From the NCBI GenBank assembly GCA_964352665.1, contig CAYGSJ010000007.1, positions 62,001 through 126,000 on the forward strand: 64,000 nt of DNA, given 5' to 3'. A program made the position numbers and the translations under genes. This document shows, one piece after another, positions 8,986 to 19,367 of this stretch. Origin of the DNA: UBA1672 sp964352665 (GTDB taxonomy: Bacteria > Pseudomonadota > Alphaproteobacteria > Micavibrionales > Micavibrionaceae). Each line of letters begins with the position of its first letter. The first letter of the stretch is position 1. The notes below the pieces were generated by a model. The model was not told the origin of the DNA. It searched no databases and saw only the letters and a list, made by a program, of their open reading frames with translations.

Positions 8986-11374
8986 CGGTTTTCTCCGCGG
9001 CTGTTCCGTATTCACGGGCTTGAAGTTTTCGGATCACCTCGTCTTTTGGTCCGTATGCAATAATACGACCGCGGTCAAGCAAGATCAGTTTGTCTACCAG
9101 ACCAAGCATGGCGCCCTTATGCGTAATCAAAATGGTTGTCTTGTTTTCGCACAATTTTTCAAGGCGTTTACGCAAGCGACTTTCAGAGGCCGGATCCATT
9201 GATGCTGTTGGTTCGTCCAGAACGAGGATAGGCGGATCGTATAAGAGCGCACGTGCAATGGCTACGGCCTGTCTTTGTCCACCTGATAGCGCCTCGCCGC
9301 GCTCCCCCACCAGTGTTCCAAGCCCAGCCGTTGAGTCGCGCAGAAATTCCATCACACCGGAAAGTTCCGCAGCCTTCATCACGGCGCTGTCGGGGGCTGT
9401 TTCATGGCCCATGGTAATGTTATCGCGCACAGAACCAAAGAATAGCTGCGGGCTTTGTTGAACAGCGCCAACAGTACGGCGTAAATCCCCGGGATTGATC
9501 TGTCGCACATCTGTGCCATCAATCTGGACAGATCCAGCGGTGGGTTCATAGAGATTTATAAGAAGGCGTTCAATCGTTGTTTTACCAGATCCAACAGCGC
9601 CAATAATACCAACGCGCTCCCCTTTTTGTATGGCGAAGCTAAGGCTGGTCAGAGATGGTGTGGTCTGACCGGGATAGCTGAATGTAACATCCTTGAATTC
9701 TACTTTGCCGTCGACATGCCCCAAAGACACAAAATGTTTATCCGTTGGGCGTTCAACCGGCTTTTTCATCAGATCATCAAGCTGATTGAGCGTTTCACGT
9801 GATTGGCTTAGACGCGTCATTAGACCTGCAAGCTGGGCCAGCGGTCCCATAACACGACCGGAAAGCATCACACAGGCAATTAAAGCACCCATAGTGATCA
9901 GCCCTTCGCTAATCATGAACACACCAACGATAATGATGCCGACACTGGCAAGTTGTTGGATAAACGCCGCCCAATGTTGAGCAAAAGCGGAAAGCTGTCT
10001 GGATTTTACGGCGGTTTTGGATGCTTTATCGGTAAGCTCTTCCCAGTTTCTTTGTGTATGACCTTCAGCAGCCTGCACCTTGATTGTCTCAAGTCCGATA
10101 ATGGTTTCAAATAGCAACGCATTTTTAAGCGCGCTTTCATTCATGGATTGCTTGGTAATTTTCTGCATCGGTTTTTGAAGATAGAAGCCCATACCCACAA
10201 TCAATGGAATAGCGGCAAGGGGCACAAAAGCAACTGGCCCGCCAATCATGGCGATCACTGCTATAAAGAAGAAGACAAAGGGCAAATCAATAAGCGCCGT
10301 CATGGTTGCCGAGGTAAAGAAATCGCGCAAGGTTTCGAATTCTTTCATATTACTGGCAAGAATACCGGCACTTGGCGGTCTGGCAATCATCGTCATGCCT
10401 AGAATTTGCTCAAACAGCATGGCCGACATCTTAATGTCAGCGCGCCTTCCAGCATGATCAAGGAAGTGAGCGCGGAGGTTCCTTAAAATAAAGTCGAAAA
10501 TAAAGACAATGAATATTCCTAGCGACATCGCATAAAGAGTGTCAAAGGCACTATTGGGAACAACGCGGTCATAAACATTCATAATGAAAATAGAACTGGC
10601 CAACCCGAACATATTGATCATGATTGCAGCGACGGCAACTTCGGTATAGAGGGTCTTATTTTCCCAGAATGTTGCCCAGAACCAATCACGCCCGGTATTG
10701 ATTTCTGCCGGCCCTGCGCGATTGTCTACACGGGCCTTAGGACGAATAAAAAATGCGTATCCTGTGTAAAGAGGCTCAATATCCTTGAGGGTCATCACCT
10801 GTTTTTCATCGCTTGTCTCGGCGAATTGGATCAAAAACCTTGTTTCAGGGTGAACTTCAATTTCATTTTGTTTTTTCTTGTTTTCGGCCTGTTCCTTAGG
10901 GGAATGTCCTTTCGGGTGGCGCACATCCCAAACAATACAAGCCTGATTATGGGCCAGCGCCAGCACACAGGGTAGATTTGGTGCAATAGCCAAAGAAGAT
11001 AAGGTGCGCTGCACAAGTTTTGCCTGTAAATCAACACGCTCAGCCGCACGAACAAATAAGGATGGTGTAATACCGACAGGGGGGATCGGTAGACCGGCCG
11101 TCAAAGAGGTGACGCTACATCTTCTGCCGTAATGTCCGGCCATAACCTGCAAACACTCAACGAGAGAGCTTTTGACCGCTAAACGATCTGCCTCAAGAGG
11201 CCATCCATGTGCAGCTTTTTCCGGTAAGTTTTCTGATTCTGTCCCTTCCACACTATCTTTCGGGGGATCAGCATAAACGGAAACGCCCTCCTGCGCGGGA
11301 GGGCTTTTCTCTTCATCAGAGCCCGCGTTGTTTTCAGGCTCTTTAGCTTTATTTTTTTGTGTTTTTTCCACCAC
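8978..11374 (-). CDS. Type I secretion ABC exporter with degenerate C39-like domain (LapB type)
   Basis: 798 residues. It powers one-step export of the adhesin encoded upstream. After a charged N-terminal tail of about 60 residues comes a C39-like domain (ECLQVMAGHYGRRCSVTSLTAG) lacking the catalytic Cys arrangement, so it probably binds substrate without cutting it. The transmembrane domain spans about residues 230-510. The ATPase has Walker A GAVGSGKTT, signature LSGGQRQ, Walker B ILVLDEPTA and the H-loop LITHKG. It lies between the adaptor gene (8-base overlap) and the tolC-like gene (33-base gap) in one operon. Confidence 0.95.
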   Translation of the reverse strand: MVEKTQKNKAKEPENNAGSDEEKSPPAQEGVSVYADPPKDSVEGTESENLPEKAAHGWPLEADRLAVKSSLVECLQVMAGHYGRRCSVTSLTAGLPIPPVGITPSLFVRAAERVDLQAKLVQRTLSSLAIAPNLPCVLALAHNQACIVWDVRHPKGHSPKEQAENKKKQNEIEVHPETRFLIQFAETSDEKQVMTLKDIEPLYTGYAFFIRPKARVDNRAGPAEINTGRDWFWATFWENKTLYTEVAVAAIMINMFGLASSIFIMNVYDRVVPNSAFDTLYAMSLGIFIVFIFDFILRNLRAHFLDHAGRRADIKMSAMLFEQILGMTMIARPPSAGILASNMKEFETLRDFFTSATMTALIDLPFVFFFIAVIAMIGGPVAFVPLAAIPLIVGMGFYLQKPMQKITKQSMNESALKNALLFETIIGLETIKVQAAEGHTQRNWEELTDKASKTAVKSRQLSAFAQHWAAFIQQLASVGIIIVGVFMISEGLITMGALIACVMLSGRVMGPLAQLAGLMTRLSQSRETLNQLDDLMKKPVERPTDKHFVSLGHVDGKVEFKDVTFSYPGQTTPSLTSLSFAIQKGERVGIIGAVGSGKTTIERLLINLYEPTAGSVQIDGTDVRQINPGDLRRTVGAVQQSPQLFFGSVRDNITMGHETAPDSAVMKAAELSGVMEFLRDSTAGLGTLVGERGEALSGGQRQAVAIARALLYDPPILVLDEPTASMDPASESRLRKRLEKLCENKTTILITHKGAMLGLVDKLILLDRGRIIAYGPKDEVIRKLQAREYGTAAEKTDV

Positions 11375-11407
11375 TGGTCTTTACCGCTTCTTGGTTTAAG
11401 ATCGTGG

Positions 11408-12805
11408 TTATCGTGCCTTTTGGGCCTCTTTATAGGACCATGTTCCATCAGACGCGATAACACTCTCCCGAGGATACTCCACTCCGAGCGTTGGAAGCAA
11501 GCGCCCTTTTAGGGCCATCAAACGATATACCGCAAACATTTCAAGAAATTCTGCGTTCACAGTATTGCTTCTTGAGACGAAAAGTTCATTTTGTGAATCC
11601 AGAACGTCGAGAAGCGTACGTCTATTCAGACTGAACTGGTCACGATAAGCTTTAAGAACTTCCACATTTGCATCGGCTTGCGCTGCAAACTGGCCTGCTC
11701 TCTCACCTGCGGAAACCATGCTTGCCCATGTTCTGCGCACATCAGACTCAACAGCGCGCGCTGCATCGGCACGAACTTCTTTTGATTGTTGGTGACGGTG
11801 ATTAAATTCGCGTGCACGCGCAATATCTGCTCCACCGCGATACAGGTTCCAGTTTAGAACCACACGTGCAGAAGCACTCGTGTCACGACCCTCAACGCCG
11901 CCAAGATCATGGCCTGTACGAGCATTAAGCTGTAGGTCCATTTGTGGGTATTGTGTCGATTTTGTACCCTCTGCCTCTGCATATGCCACTTCAATATCTG
12001 CAGTAAAAATATCCAGAGTTGGGCTGTGATCCATTGTTTCTCTTACTTCTTGGTCTATATCACCAGCAAGAACATCATAAGGAATGACCGGCATTTCAAG
12101 ATTTTCCGGACCATCACCAACAACGCGACGGTACTGTGTTTCCGCATCTCTTAGCGCCTGTACCGTACTTGATTCTGTTGCACGGGCAGCAGCTAAACGA
12201 GCTTTTACCTGCTCTCCGTCTGCTTGTGTTGAGCGACCTGCGTCAACACCATCCTGAATTTGTTCCATAATATTAAGGTGACCGGCCACATTTTCACGTG
12301 TGATCATCAGTAATTGACGCTGGCGCAGCACTTCCAGATAAGCTTCGACAATGGACAGACCAACGAGCTCAGCTGTCTCGCGAACACGATCAGCCGAAGA
12401 AATTACGCGCGCTTTCTGGCGCTGAACTTCATAATGGGATTCCCAACCATCAAACAATAATTGTGTTAGAGTTACGCCAACTTCACGACGGAAAAGGTTT
12501 TCTTCATCATCACTGTCAAGTCCACCTCTTGTACTGACATTATCTGTATGCTCGAAACCGGCATCACCGTTAAGGTCAATTGAAGGTAAAAACAAGGCTT
12601 TTCCTTGATTTAGCTCTTCATCTGTAGCTCTGCGGCTTGCTGCTACTGTCCCGTATTCAGGGTTCGTTGCAACACCGACAGCCACTGCATCACGCAATGA
12701 AGTCATTTTATCATCTTGGGAAAAAGATGGGCCTGAACTCAGTACCATCAGAGCTGATACCGCAGTCGTTAGACATAGGGTACGCATTTTCTTACTCGAA
12801 ATCAC
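11408..12805 (-). CDS. TolC-family outer-membrane channel of the type I secretion system
   Basis: 465 residues. It is the expected outer-membrane exit duct for the adhesin (LapE type). The start is GTG at 12805 with an AAGG sequence about eight bases upstream; ATG at 12787 is an alternative. A signal peptide (TLCLTTAVSALMVLSSGPSFS) is cut before QDDK. The mature part has two repeated halves of long helices with the TolC-like pattern SLRDAVAVGVATNPEY and, in the second half, RVVLNWNLYRGGADIARAR, then SLNRRTLLDVLDSQNELF. Its position between the adhesin and the ABC exporter supports the assignment. Confidence 0.94.
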   Translation of the reverse strand: MISSKKMRTLCLTTAVSALMVLSSGPSFSQDDKMTSLRDAVAVGVATNPEYGTVAASRRATDEELNQGKALFLPSIDLNGDAGFEHTDNVSTRGGLDSDDEENLFRREVGVTLTQLLFDGWESHYEVQRQKARVISSADRVRETAELVGLSIVEAYLEVLRQRQLLMITRENVAGHLNIMEQIQDGVDAGRSTQADGEQVKARLAAARATESSTVQALRDAETQYRRVVGDGPENLEMPVIPYDVLAGDIDQEVRETMDHSPTLDIFTADIEVAYAEAEGTKSTQYPQMDLQLNARTGHDLGGVEGRDTSASARVVLNWNLYRGGADIARAREFNHRHQQSKEVRADAARAVESDVRRTWASMVSAGERAGQFAAQADANVEVLKAYRDQFSLNRRTLLDVLDSQNELFVSRSNTVNAEFLEMFAVYRLMALKGRLLPTLGVEYPRESVIASDGTWSYKEAQKAR

Positions 12806-13003
12806 AGTATTTACCTTTCACTCTAATAAAAAACCTTTACGGCCTTCGTACTCATAGTTATGCCTTTTTTTTTGCCTTTATGCAAGAGCTTCTTGTACTG
12901 ACTCAACTACTTAGCATACGATTCTATACCGCATTCTCAACACACCACCCTTGTTTTAACACCTGATTTTCAGGGTAGTGCGTAAAATTTATCTCTCTAT
13001 TTT
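12806..13003 (-). promoter_or_regulatory. Spacer between adhesin and secretion genes
   Basis: 198 bases between the adhesin stop and the tolC-like start. A short hairpin CCTGA/TCAGG (12962-12974) follows the adhesin but has no T-run, so I cannot call it a terminator. Partial readthrough or a second promoter could set the ratio of adhesin to exporter. No clear promoter hexamers were found. Confidence 0.3.
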
Positions 13004-16000
13004 CTATAATATTGCCGAATCGTCTCTTACTTGCAGGTTATCAAAATCACCTGCCAGAGATACGCCATCAACAGCATAGACTTTTGCAATCTCAATAATA
13101 TTCGTATGTACAGGCATATCTTGCGGTACAACCGAATTCTGGTTTGCTTCTGTTGCGATTACAAAACTTGTAATCTCTTCCGTTAGCGGATCAACATGGC
13201 TAATCAGTTTAGAAAGACTGTCATATTCATTATTTGTCAAAGAGAAGTTCATATCATTTGCCACATCGAATTTTTGACGTGCCGTTGCATCAAACAAGAA
13301 TATTTCTGCATCTGATGTATCGTTTGACAAAACCTCATCAAAAACGATGTGCTTTGCTGCTGCAAATTCCAGAACCTTTGCAAAATCTGCGTCCTGATAC
13401 TCACAAATCGGACCGCCACTGCCATTATCGGTCGCTTCGATCTTAAGAAGAGCAGTATCCGTATCACCGTCTCCGTCCTGAAGTACGTATTCAAAGATAT
13501 CTGTAATACTGCCTGTACCCGGATATTCCACGGATACATTGTTCAGAAGGAATGAAGCACCATAATAGTCACCTGCATTTGTAGAGCTAATCTCTACACT
13601 CAGGATGTCCTGACCAAACATTGATGAGTCAATTGTAAATGTAAAGTGACCATCTATGATCTGACCTGGTACGAATTGCTGTTCCATTGCAACCTGCGTT
13701 CCATCGGCCAGTGTTACGATGTAATCAAGACCGTGGTTACCGTCATCATTATTATCGCCAAGCTCGGAGATTGTGATGGTCATAGCAGTGACTGCGCTTT
13801 CGGCTGCGATATTAAATGCTTCGCCGCTCGGGAAAACCTTTTTACTGTCATTTGTATCGAGGTTATCGATACCGAAGCCACTTCCATCTGATGTATTAAC
13901 CCAGCTAATGTCGTAATTACCTTCATTCGCAATCGTGACGGTAATGCCGTTATTAGTGAATGACGTCTGGATACCTTCTGCATCTGCCTGTGTTGGATCA
14001 AGAGACGCAGTTTCACCGTCGAACACACCGTCGAATGGCACATATGTGTACTCACCCGCAGAATTGATCGTTAACGTTCCGTACTCTCCTTCAATTGTGA
14101 TGTCAGAACCATCTGTAGGAATGTCGAATGTTTCACCACCGAATTTGATTTGAACAACACTATTCTGAACATCAGGCGAGAATTCATCATTGTCAGTAAC
14201 ATCACCGCCGACAGAGCCGTCTGCTATATCGAACTCAACGCAATCGTCGTTAGCTACAGGAACGGCATCATGAACATCCAACGTAACAAATGTTTGTGTA
14301 ACATCGCCATCACCATCGGTAACATTCACGCCGAAGATCAACCAGCCAACATCGAAGTCGCCGTGATCAACAGGGCCATACATTGTAATGTTATATCCGC
14401 CTGTTTCCGGATCCATTGAGGCTGTGAAAACAACAGTCCCATCAGGTGTTGTTCCAACCAGAACGCCATCCGCATCAAATGCAAATGTTACAGGCTCGCC
14501 GCCCGAAGTTAGCTGTATCGGTGCTCCCGCAGGATCAAGTTTGAACATCACATCGCCGGAAAATGCTACCGAGCCGGCACCGTCTTCACCGAAATCAAAG
14601 TTCAATGTATTTTCAACAACAACCGGACCACCTGCAAGGCCATCCTCACTTACACCATTACCTTGTGCCGATGCGGTTGGGCCGTCATCATGAACCACGA
14701 TTGTAATTTGTGTTGTAACAACATCACCATCACCATCCACGCCCTGAACACCGAAGATCAGACCTATTGCATCGTTTGGATCCATGCCATCTGGCTGATC
14801 CAGAGAAATGTATTGTGTATAGGTGTATTCGCCTGTGGTAGAGTCCAGTGTCAGGGTGAAAGCAATCTCTCCGCTTTCTGTCATACCAACGTAACCATCT
14901 GCTGTTGCGGTTACTGTAACCAGTTCGCCGCCCGCAGTAACAGGTTGCGGATCGCCGCCGACTTCGTGAAGTGCGTAGAATTGGCCGCTTGGCTCTACCG
15001 AACCAGCACCATCAGCACCGAAGTCAACATCAAGATCACCTGAAACCTGAAGTGGTCCGCCATCTAGATTTGTTTCATCAACGCGTGCAAAGTCAGGGCC
15101 AATGTCTGGCGTATCATCATGAACATCCAGTGTAATGAATGTTGTTTTAACATCGCCATCCGCATCAGTAACATTCACACCGAAGATCAACCAACCAACA
15201 TCAAAGTCACCATGGTCAACAGGGCCATACATTGTAATTGTGTATTCACCGGTTTCTGAATCCATCGTCACAGTAAAGATCACTGTTCCATCCGGTGTTG
15301 TTCCAACCAATTCACCATCCGCATTAAAAGCAAATGTTACAGGCTCGCCGCCCGAAGTTAGCTGNNNNNNNNNNNNNNNNNNNNNNNNNNNNNNNNNNNN
15401 NNNNNNNNNNNNNNNNNNNNNNNNNNNNNNNNNNNNNNNNNNNNNNNNNNNNNNNNNNNNNNNNATTCACCATCCGCATTAAAAGCAAATGTTACAGGCT
15501 CGCCGCCCGAAGTTAGCTGAATCGGGTCGCCTGCAGGATCAAGTTTGAACATCACATCGCCGGAAAGTGCTACTGAACCGCCGCCATCTGCACCAAAATC
15601 AAAATTAAGTGTATTGGTTACAACAACCGGACCAACTTCAAGTCCAGCTTCGCTTACCGCATTGCCTTGTGGATTTGCATCCGGACAATCATCATGAACA
15701 TCCAGTGTAATGAATGTTGTTGTGACATCACCATCACCATCGGTAACATTTACGCCGAAGATCAACCAACCAACATCAAAGTCACCGTGATCAACAGGGC
15801 CATACATTGTAATTGTATATTCACCGGTTTCAGGATCCATCGTTACAGAAAAAATAACAGTGCCGTCAGGCGTTGTTCCAACCAATTCACCATCTGCATT
15901 AAATGCAAATGTTACAGGCTCGCCGCCCGAAGTTAGCTGTATCGGGTCACCTGCAGGATCAAGTTTGAACATCACATCGCCGGAAAGTGCTACTGAACCT

Positions 16001-17499
16001 GCGCCGTCTGCACCAAAATCAAAATTAAGTGTATTGGTTACAACAACCGGACCAGCTTCAAGTCCAGCTTCGCTTACCGCATTGCCTTGTGGGTTTGCAT
16101 CAGGGTGTGCGTCATGAACATCCAAAGTAATGAATGTTCTTGTGACATCACCATCACCATCGGTTACGTTCACACCGAAGATCAACCAACCAACATCAAA
16201 GTCGCCATGATCAACAGGGCCATACATTGTAATTGTATATTCACCGGTTTCAGGGTCCATCGTTACAGAAAAGATCACTGTTCCATCCGGTGTTGTTCCA
16301 ACCAATTCACCATCCGCATTAAATGAAAATGTTACAGGCTCGCCGCCTGAGGTCAGCTGTATCGGGTCGCCTGCAGGATCAAGTTTGAACATCACATCGC
16401 CGGAAAGTGCTACTGAACCGCCGCCATCTGCACCAAAATCAAAATTAAGTGTATTGGTTACAACAACCGGACCATGCTCAAGCCCGTTTTCGCTAACACC
16501 ATTACCTTGTGGCGATGCTGTCGGACCATCATCAAGAACATCAATTGAAATAACACCAGATGATGAGTCACCGTCACTGTCTGTGGCGTCTACACCAAAT
16601 GTGAATGTCCAAGCATCATTAGGATCTGTTCCATCGGCATGATCAATAACACCTGTCAATGTGAAGGTATAAGTACCATCCGCATTAATCTGAAGTGTGA
16701 AAACATCTTCGCCGCCTGCTGAACCTGTATATGTTCCTGTTGCGGGATCAAATGTTACAACAATTGTCTCTCCGCCAGATGTTGCGCCGCCAGTATCAAA
16801 AGTGCCGTTACCGGCGATTGTTCCCGGGCCATCATCACCATAATCAACAAAGACTTCACCAGAGAAACTTGTTTCTCCGCCATTTAGATGTGATTCATCA
16901 ACGCAACCTCTGCCACCCAGAACTTCTGGAATATCATCCGGCTCGGCTGGTGTTGCCGGGCCTTGAGCTGCTTCAAGACCGCCACGGTCTGTAAATGTTG
17001 TCACACCATATTGAAGAGCCGTCGGATCAATTGGACCAACATCTTCAAGAGAAATAATGCCCTGAGGGTCGAAACTACTTTGGAAACCATAACCACCACC
17101 AGATGGTGCACCCAGATCACCTGCAGCAGGTTCTACCTGCGCGAGTTGTTCTGCTAATTCTGCTTGTGCTTCTTCGCCTTGTGCAGCCTCTTCGCCGGCT
17201 GTAGGCTCTATTGTTGCTGCGTCTTGCGCCTGATCAGCAATAGAGGATAATTCGTTTTCAGATGGCGTTTCAACGTCGCCCTCAACTTCTTTTACATCAC
17301 CTTCTCCCGATGACGCTGTTTCTGATCCTTCTTCACCTGATTCGTCTTCTGCCGATTCAATCAATAACTCATCACGCAAACCTTCAATTGTTGCGTCTAA
17401 AACCAACCCGCCATCGGGTATGACACATATTTCGCCGGAAAGATTTGCATCTATTCCACGTGTTTCTTCTGCTACAATTTTTTGATTCTGATTCGTCAT
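13004..17499 (-). CDS. Giant repeat adhesin secreted by the type I system (LapA-like), interrupted by an assembly gap
   Basis: One gene shown in two frames because of 100 Ns at 15365-15464. The N-terminal 170 residues are acidic, with PAAG at residues 124-127 followed by GGGYGFQSSFDPQGI, resembling the retention module and LapG cleavage site of LapA-like adhesins. Next come at least six T1SS-143/VCBS-like repeats of about 140 residues, each ending in a GDGDV...DVHD calcium-binding-like motif; central copies are nearly identical. A VANDD...VTDND cadherin-like domain and a C-terminal secretion region close the protein. I see no GGxGxD nonapeptide repeats. AAGGAG lies eight bases before the start. 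Role inferred: surface attachment or biofilm. Confidence 0.9.
15100..16510 (-). repeat. Tandem 420-bp repeats within the adhesin gene
   Basis: The same anchor sequence (ATTCAC...GCATTAAA) begins at 16305, 15885 and 15465, exactly 420 bases apart, and again at 15310 across the gap. Each unit encodes 140 residues, and long stretches are identical between copies, which suggests recent duplication or gene conversion. More diverged units lie on both sides (about 14230-14680, 14680-15120 and 16490-16900). Confidence 0.9.
15365..15464. other. Assembly gap (100 N) inside the repeat array
   Basis: Exactly 100 Ns, the usual placeholder for unknown size. The roughly 55 bases on each side are the same repeat segment. 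The 420-base period predicts that 365 bases, or 365 plus a multiple of 420, are really missing. That size restores a single reading frame, whereas 100 does not. Confidence 0.97.
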
Positions 17500-17599
17500 A
17501 GAATTTACTCCTTGTCCCTACTTTTAACCCTTAGCTGGCAGCGTTTTAAGGCCAGCCTCCAACTTAATTCTTAACAATTTATTAACGAAGTTGAGCCTT

Positions 17600-17628
17600 G
17601 TATAACAGAAATAAAGCGCCCCTGTCAA
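17600..17628 (-). promoter_or_regulatory. Sigma-70-type promoter of the adhesin gene
   Basis: On the minus strand TTGACA (17628-17623) is followed after exactly 17 bases by TTATAC (17605-17600), with TG just upstream as in extended -10 promoters. It would give a leader of about 95 bases before ATG 17499. The leader contains a 6-bp hairpin GCTGGC/GCCAGC at 17534-17556 and the AAGGAG ribosome site at 17508-17513. The rest of 17629-17780 is AT-rich without other recognisable features. Confidence 0.7.
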
Positions 17629-17780
17629 AGAAATTATGACAAAACCTAAAGCTAAACCCTTTCAAACACTTAGAAAAGTAATTTTACATAATATTTATAT
17701 CAATCCAAGACATAATATTACAATACACGAACGATGGCGCGAATCAGTCCTGAAAAATACAAACTTTCTTGCAAATTTAG

Positions 17781-19364
17781 CTATTCGTTAAAATGAAGAC
17801 GGCGTGCATTACGAATTTGTGGTAATTTTTCTATATTTTTAAATAGCTTATCAGATAACGGCTCGTCCAGAGATACCAGACATATGGCTGTTTCGCCGCT
17901 CCCTTTCCTTCCAAGACGGAAATCCGCAATATTTTGTCCTGCATCGGCCAAAATAGTTCCCAAGCCACCGATTAATCCCGGTTTGTCTTCGTTTCTTATA
18001 AAAAGCATGTTTTCGGCGAGTTTTACTTCTATAGGTACGCCTTCTATATTCACAATCCGCGGCTCCTTGCCGGTAAAGAGCGTCCCGCTGACATTTCTAT
18101 CGTTTTCTGCGGTCTTTACCACAAGATTAATAAGCGAACGCCAATCCTTACCGTCATTATCGTAACTTTGCCTGATCTGGATGCCCCTGCTCTCGGCCAC
18201 CTGCATCGCATTAACCATGTTCACACTGTCCAATTGACTGCCCAGCAAATGTGCAATCAGTGTTGAGGTGATGGGATCGGTGTTTACACTTGTGATTGTC
18301 CCAAGATATTCAATCTCGATTCCTGTAATCGCGTCTTCTGTGATTTGCCCGGCCATAGAGCCTAATTGCTCGGCAAGTTTTAGATAAGGCTTTAATTTCG
18401 GGGCATCTTCGGCAGAGATAGAAGGCATATTCAGTGCATTGGTAACCGCCCCTTTCAGAAGGTAGTCGGACATTTGTTCGGCAACCTGAATGGCTACGTT
18501 GACCTGCGCCTCTGTCGTTGAAGCCCCAAGATGCGGTGTACAGATAACCTTTTCATGCCCAAAAAGAATATTGCTGGTCGCGGGCTCTACTTCGAAAACA
18601 TCCAGAGCCGCACCAGCGACTTTGTCGCTATCAAGCGCCATCTTAAGATCTTCTTCCACAATCAAACCACCGCGCGCGCAATTAACAATATGCACGCCAT
18701 CCTTCATTTTTGCGATGGAGCCTTTGTTGATTATGCCGAGTGTATGCTCGTTTTTAGGAACATGGAGCGTAATAAAATCGGACTTCTTTAACAGATCATC
18801 CAGATCCACTTTCTCTACGCCTATTTCCTTTGCGCGGTCCTCGGTTAGAAACGGATCAAAGGCAATGACTTTCATGTGAAGGCCCAGTGCCCGATCAGCA
18901 ACAATTGATCCAATGTTACCGCAACCAATCACACCACAGGTTTTGTTGAATAATTCTGTGCCCATGAAACGCTTTTTTTCCCACTTTCCCGCGTGGGTGC
19001 TTTGATTTGCCTGCGGAATATCACGCGCCAAAGACATCATCATAGAGATTGCATGTTCAGCCGTTGTAATAGAATTACCAAAGGGCGTGTTCATGACAAC
19101 AATACCCGCGGCAGTAGCGGCAGGGATATCTACGTTATCAACGCCAATACCTGCGCGGCCGACCACCTTAAGGTTAACGGCCTTTGCGATCATATCTTTG
19201 GTAACTTTTGTGACAGAACGAATAGCAAGACCATCATACTGGCCTATAATATCCATCTGCTCTTCTACAGATAGACCGGGTTTAAAATCAACTTCGATAC
19301 CGTTTTTTTCAAAAATATCTGCCGCAAGTTTGTCCAACTTGTCGCTAATCAGAACTTTGGGCAT
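17781..19364 (-). CDS. serA: D-3-phosphoglycerate dehydrogenase
   Basis: 527 residues, the long form. It oxidises 3-phosphoglycerate to 3-phosphohydroxypyruvate, the first step of serine synthesis. The Rossmann motif is GVIGCGNIGSIVADRA; catalytic region motifs include NCARGGLIVEEDL and the His in CTPHLGASTTEAQ. An intervening domain (about residues 320-450) and a C-terminal ACT domain (LFIRNEDKPGLIGGLGTILAD) follow, the latter suggesting serine feedback. The start lies 3 bases after the serC stop, with GGAAGC from the end of serC as ribosome site, so the two are translated together. Confidence 0.97.
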   Translation of the reverse strand: MPKVLISDKLDKLAADIFEKNGIEVDFKPGLSVEEQMDIIGQYDGLAIRSVTKVTKDMIAKAVNLKVVGRAGIGVDNVDIPAATAAGIVVMNTPFGNSITTAEHAISMMMSLARDIPQANQSTHAGKWEKKRFMGTELFNKTCGVIGCGNIGSIVADRALGLHMKVIAFDPFLTEDRAKEIGVEKVDLDDLLKKSDFITLHVPKNEHTLGIINKGSIAKMKDGVHIVNCARGGLIVEEDLKMALDSDKVAGAALDVFEVEPATSNILFGHEKVICTPHLGASTTEAQVNVAIQVAEQMSDYLLKGAVTNALNMPSISAEDAPKLKPYLKLAEQLGSMAGQITEDAITGIEIEYLGTITSVNTDPITSTLIAHLLGSQLDSVNMVNAMQVAESRGIQIRQSYDNDGKDWRSLINLVVKTAENDRNVSGTLFTGKEPRIVNIEGVPIEVKLAENMLFIRNEDKPGLIGGLGTILADAGQNIADFRLGRKGSGETAICLVSLDEPLSDKLFKNIEKLPQIRNARRLHFNE

Positions 19365-19367
19365 TGG

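Noticed and set aside
12957..12977. Terminator after the adhesin gene
   Set aside because: The hairpin has only five pairs and a 3-base loop, with no T-run on the minus strand.
14663..16326. Several plus-strand open frames opposite the adhesin repeats
   Set aside because: They recur with the repeat period and are antisense shadows of the adhesin codons.
15100..16510. CRISPR or mobile-element repeats
   Set aside because: The repeats are long, contiguous, in frame and protein-coding, with no spacers or terminal inverted repeats.
13004..17499. Two separate adhesin genes or a frameshifted pseudogene
   Set aside because: The break coincides exactly with 100 Ns inside a 420-bp repeat; the predicted true gap restores one frame.
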